This document shows, piece by piece, positions 29,432-38,982 of a stretch of 64,000 nucleotides of DNA. A program made the position numbers and the translations under genes. Position 1 is the first letter of the stretch. Each line of letters begins with the position of its first letter. This DNA comes from Metabacillus endolithicus. Its GTDB lineage: Bacteria > Bacillota > Bacilli > Bacillales > Bacillaceae. Under the pieces are notes generated by a model, which did not search any database, was not told where the DNA came from, and saw only the letters and a list, made by a program, of their open reading frames with translations. The stretch is taken from NCBI RefSeq assembly GCF_023078335.1, contig NZ_CP095551.1, positions 181,827 to 245,826 on the forward strand, in the 5' to 3' direction.

Positions 29432-30886
29432 TTAATCATCCAAATCATCAAAATTAAGGTTATCTATATCTACTTCATAATTATTCTTGTTTTCATTTTG
29501 ATCTTCTTCTTTGGTAGAAGCTACTTCTTCAAGTCCAAATTCAGCAAGGTCAATATTGAAATCATCATCGTCATCTTCATCATTAATTGATTCGATAGAA
29601 GCAGATTGGTAAATAACAGCTTTTTGTCGCTCCTGAAATTCTTCGTATTCTTTTACTAATCCTTTAGCAAGTCGGGCAGGGAGACCGTCTGTTTTATAGA
29701 ATGTGTACACTGTAGCAGAGTGATCATTTTTTTCTTCTAAGTAACCAGTGAAAACAGTTCCACTCAAAGAAAAGGTATTCTTTTCTGTTATCTCAACACG
29801 GGCATCATCAATGAATGATGATCCTAAAGATTTTTTTTCATCTAATACTGCTAACAAACCTATATGATGAACTTTTGCTGCTACCATATCACCGTTTTCG
29901 AGTATGTTAGTTAATTCTATAGGTTGATGAAAACAGCTTCCTTCCATTGAATCTAATATCATTTCTTTAACATCATGACCATTATTTATGTTAGTTATAG
30001 GTTTAGTTAATTTATTGATTACTAATGAACCAGTGTTTTCTAAAATAATTCTTCTGAAATCTTGAGAGTCAAAGGTTACGCTAGTTCCACCACCGGTAGT
30101 CGCTGTATTTAATTCGTGGAATACTTCGCTAAAACGTTTGTTAGCATAATCACGATAATTCTCAACATTTCCACGTTCGTTTTCAGGTAATTTCTTAAAC
30201 TCATCATAAAAGTGTTGATTATCCGCAAATTTAATAAATGCAATCCCTTTAGTTTTATCTTGACCGATTTTCCAAATCCGTTGAGCAAAGTCATTAACTT
30301 GTCTCAACGCATCGGGACCGTCAGCTCGAAGGGGGAGAGTAACAACTACTCCGACTTTAATAAACTTTTCCTCAGCTTTTTTTATTGCAATCTTCATGTA
30401 TTTTTTGAGGTTTTCCTTAAACTCTTTAGGTTCAATTTCACTTTGTAGTTTAACAAGTTCTTTTTTTATTAAAGGTTTATTGTTAAAATCATAAAATTCT
30501 TCTAAAGCCTTAACGATTGTTGAAGTACCTGTACCGCCACCAAGTCCAGCGAAAAATAACACTAGGTCATCTGTAGGTCTTACACGCTCCTGAATAAAAC
30601 CTTTCAATCGATTTTTCACGTCTTCATTTTCTTCTAAAATTGAGATAGCCTTTTGAGGGTTTTTTCCTAGACCACCTAAGTTTAGTGATACACGATTTGA
30701 TTCTGTTATGTATTTCAGACCTTTTAAATCACCATCATTACTATTTAAAGCTAAGCAGTTATATACACTGTTCCCATTTTCGTTTTTTATTGAAGCGAAT
30801 TCGTCAGCTATTCTAGAGCCGGCTTGTCCAAAACCTACTACCGTCATGTTTATAGCAGGGGTATTTTTTGTGAATGTTTTAGCCAT
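29432..30886 (-). CDS. tubZ: TubZ, tubulin/FtsZ-like GTPase for plasmid partition
   Basis: A 484-residue TubZ. The N-terminal TVVGFGQAGSRIADEF opens the nucleotide-binding fold and the tubulin signature is GLGGGTGTS (about 114-122). The catalytic-loop region is in LPLRADGPDALRQVNDFAQRI. TubZ forms treadmilling GTP filaments that drag TubR-bound plasmid DNA. The C-terminus is strongly acidic (DEDDDDDFNID, ending NLNFDDLDD), whereas I recall the pBtoxis TubZ tail as basic and involved in TubR contact, so the coupling surface may differ. It overlaps the tubR-like gene by 8 bp and is likely autoregulated by TubR. Confidence 0.9.
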   Translation of the reverse strand: MAKTFTKNTPAINMTVVGFGQAGSRIADEFASIKNENGNSVYNCLALNSNDGDLKGLKYITESNRVSLNLGGLGKNPQKAISILEENEDVKNRLKGFIQERVRPTDDLVLFFAGLGGGTGTSTIVKALEEFYDFNNKPLIKKELVKLQSEIEPKEFKENLKKYMKIAIKKAEEKFIKVGVVVTLPLRADGPDALRQVNDFAQRIWKIGQDKTKGIAFIKFADNQHFYDEFKKLPENERGNVENYRDYANKRFSEVFHELNTATTGGGTSVTFDSQDFRRIILENTGSLVINKLTKPITNINNGHDVKEMILDSMEGSCFHQPIELTNILENGDMVAAKVHHIGLLAVLDEKKSLGSSFIDDARVEITEKNTFSLSGTVFTGYLEEKNDHSATVYTFYKTDGLPARLAKGLVKEYEEFQERQKAVIYQSASIESINDEDDDDDFNIDLAEFGLEEVASTKEEDQNENKNNYEVDIDNLNFDDLDD

Positions 30887-31316
30887 TGCTTATTTCAACT
30901 CCCTTTTTGTATTTATTTCTTTTAACTATCGCTTCTGTAATTTGCCAGCCACGACTTGTCATGAAGAGAAATTTATAAGGTTTTACCTCTTCATAGTAGA
31001 GTAGTGACATATCTAAGAGCTTATCTACAATTCTCTCTGCTGCTTTCCGATCTATATTTGTGGTAACTGGTTTATATATAAAAGATTTTCCTTTCGTTAC
31101 TCTTTCTTTTCTCTCCACTTGTACGTTTGACACTATATCATTGACTGTAACTCCATGAATTCTATCAACTGAGTCTTTCTGAGATTTAAGTGTACGGCCT
31201 ATGTGGATGAAGACTTTTCTGCTCACGGCATCACTTTCGATAATATCCGTAAACATTTCTATTAAATCAATGGGGAATATCGCATTTTGATGCTTTCTAT
31301 ATAGATCCTGGTTCAT
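30879..31316 (-). CDS. tubR: TubR-like centromere-binding protein
   Basis: A 145-residue small basic protein directly upstream of and overlapping tubZ, the standard place for TubR, the winged-helix adaptor that binds the centromere tubC and links it to TubZ. Sequence conservation among TubR proteins is low, so the call rests on size, basic character (VERKERVTKGKSF, NRKYKKG-type end) and position. A recognition-helix region may lie in IDRKAAERIVDKLLDMSLLYYEE. GGAGGTGA precedes ATG 31316. Repeat-rich DNA upstream (31369-31715) is the candidate target. Confidence 0.75.
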   Translation of the reverse strand: MNQDLYRKHQNAIFPIDLIEMFTDIIESDAVSRKVFIHIGRTLKSQKDSVDRIHGVTVNDIVSNVQVERKERVTKGKSFIYKPVTTNIDRKAAERIVDKLLDMSLLYYEEVKPYKFLFMTSRGWQITEAIVKRNKYKKGVEISNG

Positions 31317-31368
31317 GCAATCAAGTCACCTCCTGTATATTAATAGTTTACTATATATTACCTTAATG

Positions 31369-31715
31369 TAGTGTCTGTATCAAGACTGTATAATAAGATA
31401 CTATTTAAGTGCGGGGGAATGTCATTACCTCTTAACCGTTGATATATATACGTTTGTTTATGGTGTCTATAATAAGAGGTTATTTTATTTATTTGTTTTA
31501 GTATCTATTTATATTATCGTGATTTGATGTATTTGAAAGATGAAAACTCTAGTTTTTAGTTTATTTTTAGTAAAAATGTATTGAGATTCATCTGAAAATC
31601 ACGTTTTAAATTATATAGTGTCTGTATGTGGATACTATAAAAAAACCTTTTTAAAACAGTACTTATGTCTATTGGAATGGAATTTAACATTATCAAAGTG
31701 TCTTATAATAGACAC
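31369..31715. repeat. Candidate centromere (tubC-like) repeat region
   Basis: The motif TAGTGTCT/TAGTATCT occurs repeatedly in both orientations: 31369 TAGTGTCTGTAT, 31398 GATACTA, 31463 GTGTCTATAATAAGA, 31499 TAGTATCTAT, 31616 TAGTGTCTGTATG, 31631 GATACTATA, and 31698 GTGTCTTATAATAGACAC. Two TAGTGTC ... GATACTA dyads are present. The region begins 53 bp upstream of tubR, where tubC sits in known TubZRC loci. Binding is not shown; the array overlaps the MITE-like repeat. Confidence 0.5.
31463..31715 (+). repeat. 253-bp MITE-like repeat, copy A
   Basis: Ends GTGTCTATAATAAGA (31463-31477) and TCTTATAATAGACAC (31701-31715). Inverted relative to copy B at 26189-26441 and equal in length. The two copies also share about 11 bp beyond one end (GTTTGTTTATG). 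No ORF inside. Being inside the presumed centromere, it may be a mobile centromere-like unit, or a MITE that landed there. Confidence 0.7.
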
Positions 31716-32354
31716 TTCTATAGGATACCAAAGCAATATTCTGTATATAAACTATTAATTCTTTACATACCAAAATATTCGCATTCTTTCGACGTGTTTC
31801 TTTTTGAACTAGTCTTTAAACAATCATTGTTGGATACCGCATTCTTAATGATTAGATTGCAGTTATTGTGAATCAAGCTATGAATAATTGAATACGCAGA
31901 AATAAAATAGAATATGAAACATATAATTGTTAATTTATGAAATAAGTAATGAATCCTAGCTATGAATTAGTTATATGAATCAGCTTACTAACTATAAGTA
32001 TTACCCCATTCATAAGCTGTAATTAATTTCATATTAAATTTCATAACCTGCATAATTGTAATTTTCATAATGTTAAAGTCTTAATTAACAAGAGTTTTGA
32101 ATGCTTTTTCGCATTTGTTGGTATCATTTCGTATTGATTAGATTTTAATTAGCGGAAACCGGAGGTAACTATGTAACCCCGCTTAGAGCATTTCGTTGGC
32201 TCTTAATATCCAAACTTTGTTGAAATAATTGTAGTCTACTACTCTTGACGAAATTTTTCGTAGCATTTCGTAGTACGTCGTATTGCTTAGCGAGGAGTCT
32301 ATTGACATCATATATTTATATCGTTTAACGTATAGCGTATAGCTAAATAATATA
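31716..32354. other. Intergenic region before the DNA-processing operon
   Basis: No supported gene. TTTCGT motifs cluster at 32107-32285 (e.g. GACGAAATTTTTCGTAG, ATTTCGTAGTACGTCG), like those at 28605-28855. TTGACA at 32302-32307 could be a -35 box, with a weak -10 near 32325, leading into the leader at 32355. Confidence 0.45.
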
Positions 32355-32416
32355 GGCGGAAGACGCAATGATTTGTTCTCGTACAGTTTCGAGGATTCTT
32401 CGTTGCGTCTTTTTTA
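32355..32416 (+). promoter_or_regulatory. Conserved leader hairpin, copy 2
   Basis: GGCGGAAGACGCAA begins the element; AAGACGCAA pairs with TTGCGTCTT, with a small inner CTCG/CGAG hairpin, then T6. GGGAGG of the next gene follows at once. Same frame as copies at 1711, 36752 and 45853, with a different inner loop. Confidence 0.75.
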
Positions 32417-32432
32417 TTAGGGAGGAAGTTAT

Positions 32433-33827
32433 ATGCGACTGGGTGAAGAACGGGTTCAGGTAAGTAAGAGCCCAAATAAAAATAGATCTTATGACGCCGA
32501 AAGAGTACGAGGTATGATTCATTCAAACAAGGAGATTGATTATGTTATTCTCTTGTCCCTCTATCAGCATAGGGCACTTACAGCTGAACAGTTATACCGA
32601 ATAGGAAAATTTAATCTTCATATCAATTCATTGAGAAACAGATTACGGACTCTAGCTGATCGAAAGGTGCTTTCTGTTAATTCAAGAGCTGGAATAAAAA
32701 GTGTTCCTGTTTTAGTTTATTCACTGTCTTTGTATGGGCTAAGGATCTTGATTGAAGACATACTCAAAGTGAAAGAATATGTGCAGCAGCTTGATGACTA
32801 TAAAGAACATTACACGCTAGATGATTTAAAAGTCAGAGGGCAACATGAACATTTTTATGAAGTGCAAGATTGGTTAAGTCTCTACCTTTCTAGACAACCT
32901 GAAAGCTTCCATTGCGAGTGGAGAAGGTATCCGATCTTCGATGATGATGAGACGATTTCTTATAGACCAGATTGGATGATCTTTGAAAAAACAGAGGAAT
33001 GGGAGGAAGAGAAAAAGGTAAATCCCACATCTAATCCGCTCCTTTACCCTTATTTTTTTAGAAGGACTACTTTTGATGATCAATTCTTGAAACCTATGGT
33101 GAGTGTCGAGTGTGACAGAGGAACCATGTCTCGCACCGAATTGGTAGACAAGTGGGAAGCCTACAAAAAAGAAGGAGAGGAAATGACCAGCAAGTCGTTA
33201 GTTATGTTCTATCCAAAACAGGTCAATGGTACAACACGTCACCGTAATATAAGAGAGACTATGGTTTATTCTTTTGAAAGTGAACTAATTGACGAGAAAA
33301 TCCACATCTTTCAAGGTGAAAAGGAATCTACTGCCCAAGCTGTGGCTCTGTTTGTAGAGCGGGAAGGAAATGTATTGTTGAATGAACCGATGACAGACAG
33401 AAATTCAATAAGAATCCTAGTTGATAACTATAGGGCGGAAAATAAGAAGGCCGCTTATTTAGAAGTGAGCGATGAGGTGGTTGAAAAGTTAAGTCTCCCT
33501 TTAAAGCCGGATCATATAGTGTTGATTGAAGGGGAGGAAGATGAAATACAGATAATCTTTAATGGCATGACGAATTGGGTAAATCCTATAGGTAAGGTTA
33601 GAACTATTGAGAAATGGATTAAAGAGGGTGGACTATCTATATTTCAGCAAATAAAACTTATACTTCTGTATCCTGATAACGAATCCTTCAAGCGGGATAT
33701 TACCTTTGTTAGTAAATATTTGCACTATGCTTCTTATAGTGAACTAAGTGAATTAGGTTATTGGGGGAAAGTTCATAGAGAGGAAAGGAAACATAATAAA
33801 GTACAGTGGCGGGAGGTATTGCTATGA
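32433..33827 (+). CDS. Replication-relaxation (Replic_Relax) family protein
   Basis: A 464-residue protein. The N-terminal winged-helix segment (VILLSLYQHRALTAEQLYRI ... LRNRLRTLADRKVLSV, about 37-92) is followed by a mixed domain with QHEHFYEVQDWLSLYL and the SYRPDWMI segment. That pattern is typical of the Replic_Relax family, proteins of Gram-positive plasmids and ICEs that usually neighbour VirD4-type coupling proteins. A role in origin-of-transfer recognition or relaxosome assembly is likely but unproven. No canonical MOB relaxase is seen in the window. Its stop overlaps the coupling-protein start (ATGA). Confidence 0.75.
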   Translation: MRLGEERVQVSKSPNKNRSYDAERVRGMIHSNKEIDYVILLSLYQHRALTAEQLYRIGKFNLHINSLRNRLRTLADRKVLSVNSRAGIKSVPVLVYSLSLYGLRILIEDILKVKEYVQQLDDYKEHYTLDDLKVRGQHEHFYEVQDWLSLYLSRQPESFHCEWRRYPIFDDDETISYRPDWMIFEKTEEWEEEKKVNPTSNPLLYPYFFRRTTFDDQFLKPMVSVECDRGTMSRTELVDKWEAYKKEGEEMTSKSLVMFYPKQVNGTTRHRNIRETMVYSFESELIDEKIHIFQGEKESTAQAVALFVEREGNVLLNEPMTDRNSIRILVDNYRAENKKAAYLEVSDEVVEKLSLPLKPDHIVLIEGEEDEIQIIFNGMTNWVNPIGKVRTIEKWIKEGGLSIFQQIKLILLYPDNESFKRDITFVSKYLHYASYSELSELGYWGKVHREERKHNKVQWREVLL

Positions 33828-36674
33828 ATAAGTTAAAGCCCCTGCTACGTCAAATAAAAGAAAGTCCTAAGACGCCTGAAGTCGTTTCGATTCTCTTACA
33901 TGTTACGTTATTCGTGTTCCTCTATTCGTTTTTATCAATGTTGATAGTGGTATTTAGTTTGAATCTTCATTGGGACAAAGGAATCGCAATTGAAAACTTC
34001 CCATTAGGATTAGGGTATCCTTTGTACATTTCATTTTATATGACTCCGCAAACCGCTCCACTTTGGGTAGTTGGTGTAGCGGCGTTATTAGCATTTATAA
34101 ACTGGATATTAGCAACAAGGGTAAAGAGGTTCAGTAAATCTGTACCGAGAAGGACATTTAGCTTTTGTTTGTCTTGGGGTACATTGACTGTTGTTATCTT
34201 GTTTTATATTATTCGTGAAATTAAACTTATTGGATATGACGAGTTAGTACAGATACATGAAACGATTGATCCAGCACATGCTGCTTATTTGCATAGAGGT
34301 GCTCTTGAATTTATTGGGTATCTATTGATGGTCACACCGATAGTTATTGTTGGTCTATATGCTAGTTACTTGTATGCCAATTACAAAGAAGATGCGAATT
34401 TGCAAGAATGGTTTCGTACTTATAGGTTTGAAAGAGGATGGATTGGTCGTTTTGGAGAGGATAAAGTTAATCGACTTCCTGACATACAACTAGCTAGAAA
34501 TGCTGAAACGAATGCACCAGTTATTTTAGAAGGTGAATCCCGCCAAACGGGAACCTTACTAATAGGTCCTCCTGGTTCTGGTAAAACATCTATCAAAATT
34601 AAAACAGCATACAGGCAGGATTTAGGTCATATGCAGCGGATGATAAATGAGTTTCCTAAACTTGCAAAGAAATACGGGATAGGTTCAAAAGAGTTTGAAA
34701 GGAATATGGGTAATCATTTGATTGGTACAGTCATTATTGAACCAGCCAAAGACCTTTGTGATGATGCTTATGAATTAGCTTTAGAACATAATATTCCAAG
34801 AGAGTTTATCACCTATCTAGATCCAAGCAACCCTGATACTCCAGGATTCAATGCGATGATCGGTCCAACCGCTCAGGTAGTTGAAACTATAACAAGTGTG
34901 CTAGAAGCAATAGCTCAGACGAATAATGAGTTTTTCCGTCAAGCGGCACGAGCTGTTTTGAAACATTATGTTTACCTTCTAAAGTTTTACAAAGGCAATG
35001 AGGCTACAATTCCAATGCTTGATGATATGTATCAAGATCCAAGAATGGTTATGGATATGGTTGAATCCATTGAAAAGACGATACCTCCTGAAAATGTCGT
35101 AAAAGAAATGAAGCAAGATGATGTCATTCATTGGATGATAGTAAAAAAGATTGTTAAATGGTTTAAAAATGAAGGTACTACGAGTACAAAAAGATCGTGA
35201 TGGTACGGTTGAAAAGTACCCAAGGGGACATGAGCATGAAGGGAAGGTAGTAGTAGAAGATTTGCAATTTGAGTTTACAAGGCAAACTCGAAATCTGTTG
35301 TCTGATATTACCAAGAACCCTTATCTTGCGAGAATTTTGCTTGCTAAGAATGAAGTTGACCTTGATCGATTAATGAGTAAAGGAGGCATCTTACTTGTTA
35401 ATACCGATGATGGAAATTTACAAGATCTTAGTGATACGTTTGGGAAGCTGGTTTTACTATGCGTTCAGAATGCCATTTTTAGAAGAAGCGGTACAGAGAA
35501 CACAAGACCAATCGTATCGTTTTATGCTGATGAATTCTATGATTATATGAATGAGAAGTTCTTAAAATTAACCGGTAAGGCTAGGAAGTATAAGTTTGCT
35601 CCTCTAGTAGCTTGTCAATCTCTTACACAGTTTGGTGTTAAATTTGGTAAGGAATTTACAGAAAGTATGTTAGGGACAATACGTAACACTATAGTTTATG
35701 GTGGTGTTTCGAAATATGATGCTGAACTGTTAAGCGTGTATCTAGGAAAAACAGTAGTTGAAGAAATACAGGTGAGAGAGAGCTACACTCCTGACAATAT
35801 GGATAATCCTAGTTTTGGATATTCAGAGAGTACAGTAAGAACAGAAAAAGACCTTGCTTCTGTAGATGATATTATGTTCCAAGAGTTCCGCTATTCTTAT
35901 ATACGTATGGTACAAGAGAAATCTAGTAAACGAGCTATACGAGCGGAAGGTGATTTTGTAGATACGTCAGAAGCGGATAAGTGGAAGAAGTCTCTTGATT
36001 CAGAAGCGGTAAACTTCTTCATGGACTATTGGAAGAAAGAAGTGAATGTTTCTGAAGCATTAGTTATTCCAGAAGATGATGAACAAGAAGATTCGGCCAG
36101 TGTATTAAAAAAGGAACTATTATCTTTTGATAAAGAGCAAAAGGTTGTTAAAGAAGAGCATAACCGTTTTAAACATTCCCAACATAAAGGTCAAGAAATT
36201 ACTGAGGAAAATGATGAAGTAGAAGATGTAAAAGAGGAATCACAACAAGAGGAAAAAGTAAATTATAGTGTAGGTAAAATTAACAGTAAGCCTGTTTCTT
36301 TAAATGATCAAGAACAGAAAGATAATTCAATCTTTGATGATGTATCTAAAGAGGATCTTGAATATCTCCAAGAAAAAAGGGAACATCAAACTCCTTCCGC
36401 TGACTTAAAAAGGCATACTGTCAGTTTTAGTCATGCATTTGGGCAAAAAACAAAGCAAAATGATGAAGGAAGTGTAGCTGTCTCTAAGAAAGCAGCTCCA
36501 GCGTCGTTCACTGCTATGATGAAAGAACAGAAGACTTCATCTCCATTAGAACAAGTTACTGTTGTGCAGGACGAAAAGTATGAACATGCTACACAAGAGC
36601 TAAAGAGTGTTGAATTAGGTGATGAAAGCATGGAATTACTTAAAAAGATTATGAGTAAAAAGAATGGAAATTAG
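33824..36674 (+). pseudogene. VirD4/TraG-type coupling protein, frameshifted
   Basis: ATG 33824 follows GGGAGG. The N-terminal part has four hydrophobic segments (about 25-45, 75-95, 110-130, 165-190) and Walker A IGPPGSGKTS. The first frame stops at 35200 after NEGTTSTKRS. The next frame continues KDRDGTVEKYPRGHEHEG and has the Walker B-like IVSFYADEFYDYM, VACQSLTQFG and an acidic, Gln/Glu-rich C-terminal tail. Deleting one A from A5 35188-35192 gives a single ~950-residue coupling ATPase that would deliver the DNA-protein complex to the T4SS. Loss would abolish transfer, so a sequence error is plausible. Confidence 0.8.
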
Positions 36675-36751
36675 TAGTTGCACAAATGGGATTTATGGTC
36701 TATTCTTACAGTAAGTTAAATAAATTATGTGAATCAAATATAGGAATTATA

Positions 36752-36811
36752 GGCGGAAGACGCATAGTTCCCTTGTTTTTATTAAAACAGGGGGATTGTG
36801 CGTCTTTTTTT
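36752..36811 (+). promoter_or_regulatory. Conserved leader hairpin, copy 3
   Basis: GGCGGAAGACGCA, outer arms AAGACGCA/TGCGTCTT, inner stem CCCTTGTTTT/AAAACAGGGG, then T7. It follows the coupling-protein stop by 77 bp and precedes the S1-domain gene; no strong promoter is visible, so it probably acts within a read-through transcript. Confidence 0.75.
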
Positions 36812-36833
36812 ATTTCCATCAGGAGGTTGAAGT

Positions 36834-37703
36834 ATGAACAAGATATTACTGGAAATGTTGAAGGAATCGAGAGAACGTAAATGGGTTCAATACGGAGAAG
36901 TGGAATCGATCAGAAAGGTATCGGTTGGGGGAAAAGAGGACGAGCTAATCGTTATCCTTTATCAAGGAGAGAAGGTCTATTGTAAAAGGGAAGATTTCAT
37001 TGAACGTGATATAGCCAATCTAAATGGATTTATTCAAACGAGAGTACCTTTTATTGTTATGGAAGTAACAGATGAAGTAGTAAGTGTAAGTCGTATTGCT
37101 GCATTAAGACGAGTAGCACAAGAATTTACTGAAAGTGTAAAAATAGGTGATCGAGTACAAGGGACAGTAACAGGTGTAAGTGATAAAAATGTTGTTTACT
37201 TAGAGGTTCAAGGTTATCCATGTATTATTCCACCGGAAGAATGGGATATTCGTCGCTCTACTAATCTTAGAGAAACTGTACCTGTTGGAACAGTATTGGA
37301 AGTTGAGATATTAACGATTTCCCGCTTGGAAAACGAAGGAGAGCAGAATCTACCGTATCGAATTAGGTTAAGCCGTAAAGCTTTAATTAAAAACGAGAAA
37401 GAAGCTATTTGGGAAAGTATTGAAGATCATTATAAAGTTGGTGATTATATTGGCTTTAAAATAACTGGTCAAGCGCCTGGATACAATTCATATTACTGTG
37501 AAACTGCTAGCGGCATAAATCTAATTGGTAACCTAAATAGAAGGTTAAGAGATCGTTATAACGATTACTTACCTCCTGGTGTTCAAGCAAAAGGGGAAAT
37601 TCGTTTTTTAGATAAGAAAGGGAAACGAGGAAAAATTCTTATCAATCAAGTAGAAGCTAATTTTGCGAACTTATTAAATAAACGCAGCTTTGGCGCATTC
37701 TAG
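36834..37703 (+). CDS. S1-domain RNA-binding protein
   Basis: A 289-residue protein resembling ribosomal protein S1-type OB folds. One S1-like unit starts ESVKIGDRVQGTVTGVSDKNVVYLE (about 102-127) and a second lies around DHYKVGDYIGFKITGQ (about 200-216). S1-like proteins encoded in conjugation gene clusters are known but their role is unclear; RNA binding could relate to the leader hairpins or to translation of long operon mRNAs, which is inference. AGGAGG lies before ATG 36834. First gene after leader copy 3. Confidence 0.7.
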   Translation: MNKILLEMLKESRERKWVQYGEVESIRKVSVGGKEDELIVILYQGEKVYCKREDFIERDIANLNGFIQTRVPFIVMEVTDEVVSVSRIAALRRVAQEFTESVKIGDRVQGTVTGVSDKNVVYLEVQGYPCIIPPEEWDIRRSTNLRETVPVGTVLEVEILTISRLENEGEQNLPYRIRLSRKALIKNEKEAIWESIEDHYKVGDYIGFKITGQAPGYNSYYCETASGINLIGNLNRRLRDRYNDYLPPGVQAKGEIRFLDKKGKRGKILINQVEANFANLLNKRSFGAF

Positions 37704-37708
37704 TTCTT

Positions 37709-38614
37709 ATGAATGTTTGGAGAACAAAAGAAGGGAATATCCCTTTACTTGATGATCCTACTCTAAAAATTACCATGTTTCGTTGGTCTCGCAGGCCAGA
37801 TATTCAGTTAGATATTATTCAACAAAGAATAGAAACTGGACAAATATCTGAATTGGATATAGATATAACTGTTACATTAGCAAATGCTAAGGTTCTTACT
37901 GAAAAGCAGATCCGCTACTTATACCGGAATGTAGTTGATAAAGGTCATAAACTAGGTACTCGGTTACGAGTGCTACAACAAAACGGTTGGTTAGAAGGAT
38001 GGAAGCTTGAGAACGAGTCGAATGAAAGAGAGTATGTTTGGACAATTGGAGTAGCTGCTAAGAATTTTCTTGGCTATGCAATGGGGTTACAGAACCTTCC
38101 TAATCCGCTTCATTTCGCTAGTTCTATAGGTGAGCAGTTACATTATCCGGCTATTAACGAGATCCGAATCAAGCTTTTGGAAAAAGGATTACTAAAGAAA
38201 GAACGATTTGAATTTCACCCTTTTATAGCACCAGAATTTGAACCTCCTCATGCGGTCTTTCAAATTGATACACCGTTAGGGAAAATGGAGTTCATTGTGG
38301 AACGGTTACAACAAAAAAGTAAGCCACTACGATTTTTAAAACGAAAGCTATCACAGTATAAATCGTATTTCGCTAAGCATGAAAAGTTACCAACTGTCTA
38401 TGATGATTCAACTCAGAGTATTCTTGTATGGAGTATAGCAAGCGAGGAAGGAATTGATTCATTAGTTTCCTCTTACAGTAATTTCGAGCAAGAATTTATG
38501 CAACTGTTTTTAGTAGACGAGTATTTAGATGATCTGAGAACTGGATGGAGATTAGCGAGGCCGCTTGAAGGTAATCAATCAGAAATACAGATATTTGATA
38601 TGGATTTCATGTGA
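37709..38614 (+). CDS. Winged-helix protein related to Replic_Relax
   Basis: A 301-residue protein with an N-terminal winged-helix region (AKVLTEKQIRYLYRNV ... TRLRVLQQNGWLEGWKL, about 69-113) that mirrors the Replic_Relax gene at 32433. A C-terminal part I do not recognise contains PPHAVFQIDTPLGKMEFIVE. The start follows the S1 gene by 5 nt with a weak ribosome binding site, so translation is probably coupled. It is likely a DNA-binding accessory of transfer. No catalytic motif is evident. Confidence 0.55.
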   Translation: MNVWRTKEGNIPLLDDPTLKITMFRWSRRPDIQLDIIQQRIETGQISELDIDITVTLANAKVLTEKQIRYLYRNVVDKGHKLGTRLRVLQQNGWLEGWKLENESNEREYVWTIGVAAKNFLGYAMGLQNLPNPLHFASSIGEQLHYPAINEIRIKLLEKGLLKKERFEFHPFIAPEFEPPHAVFQIDTPLGKMEFIVERLQQKSKPLRFLKRKLSQYKSYFAKHEKLPTVYDDSTQSILVWSIASEEGIDSLVSSYSNFEQEFMQLFLVDEYLDDLRTGWRLARPLEGNQSEIQIFDMDFM

Positions 38615-38638
38615 GAAAGTTATTGGAGGACATCATCC

Positions 38639-38968
38639 ATGCAAATTGGGATCAACAAAAATCTTAAGAGAAGTATTTTATCCTGTCTTTTAATTTTTAC
38701 AAGTATTTTCTTAGGGAATCTTGATGAACTAGACATATTTAGTAAATCAAAAGGAACGAATAATAACTATAACATTATCTATATTACAGGAACTTATCCT
38801 CAAGATAAGATTACTCCTAAACAAGACTGTGTTGGATTAGTTGATAGCAGTGATTATCATCCTTTTATAGGTCCAATAAAAGTTCTTCAATATGCGTTGC
38901 AGACAGTTAACAAACAACTTTTAAAGAATAAGAGTCATCTTGTATTTATAGAAATGCTAAATGATTAA
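38639..38968 (+). CDS. Hypothetical small secreted or membrane protein, 109 aa
   Basis: Not recognised. A hydrophobic N-terminal segment after basic residues (NKNLKRSILSCLLIFTSIFLG, about 5-25) suggests export or membrane anchoring. A Cys in SILSC is not in a clear lipobox. The mature part has no known motif. TTGGAGG precedes the ATG, and the CpaB-like gene follows 14 nt later, so it is first of the Tad-like gene run. Confidence 0.5.
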   Translation: MQIGINKNLKRSILSCLLIFTSIFLGNLDELDIFSKSKGTNNNYNIIYITGTYPQDKITPKQDCVGLVDSSDYHPFIGPIKVLQYALQTVNKQLLKNKSHLVFIEMLND

Positions 38969-38982
38969 CCGGAGGATAAAGA

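Noticed and set aside
31627-31635. DnaA-box-like TGTGGATAC
   Set aside because: One imperfect match inside the repeat element, far from the iteron origin.
32433-33827. Canonical MOB relaxase
   Set aside because: The protein has a winged helix and Replic_Relax-type pattern but no HUH (His-hydrophobe-His) triad or catalytic Tyr motif; calling it a relaxase would overreach.
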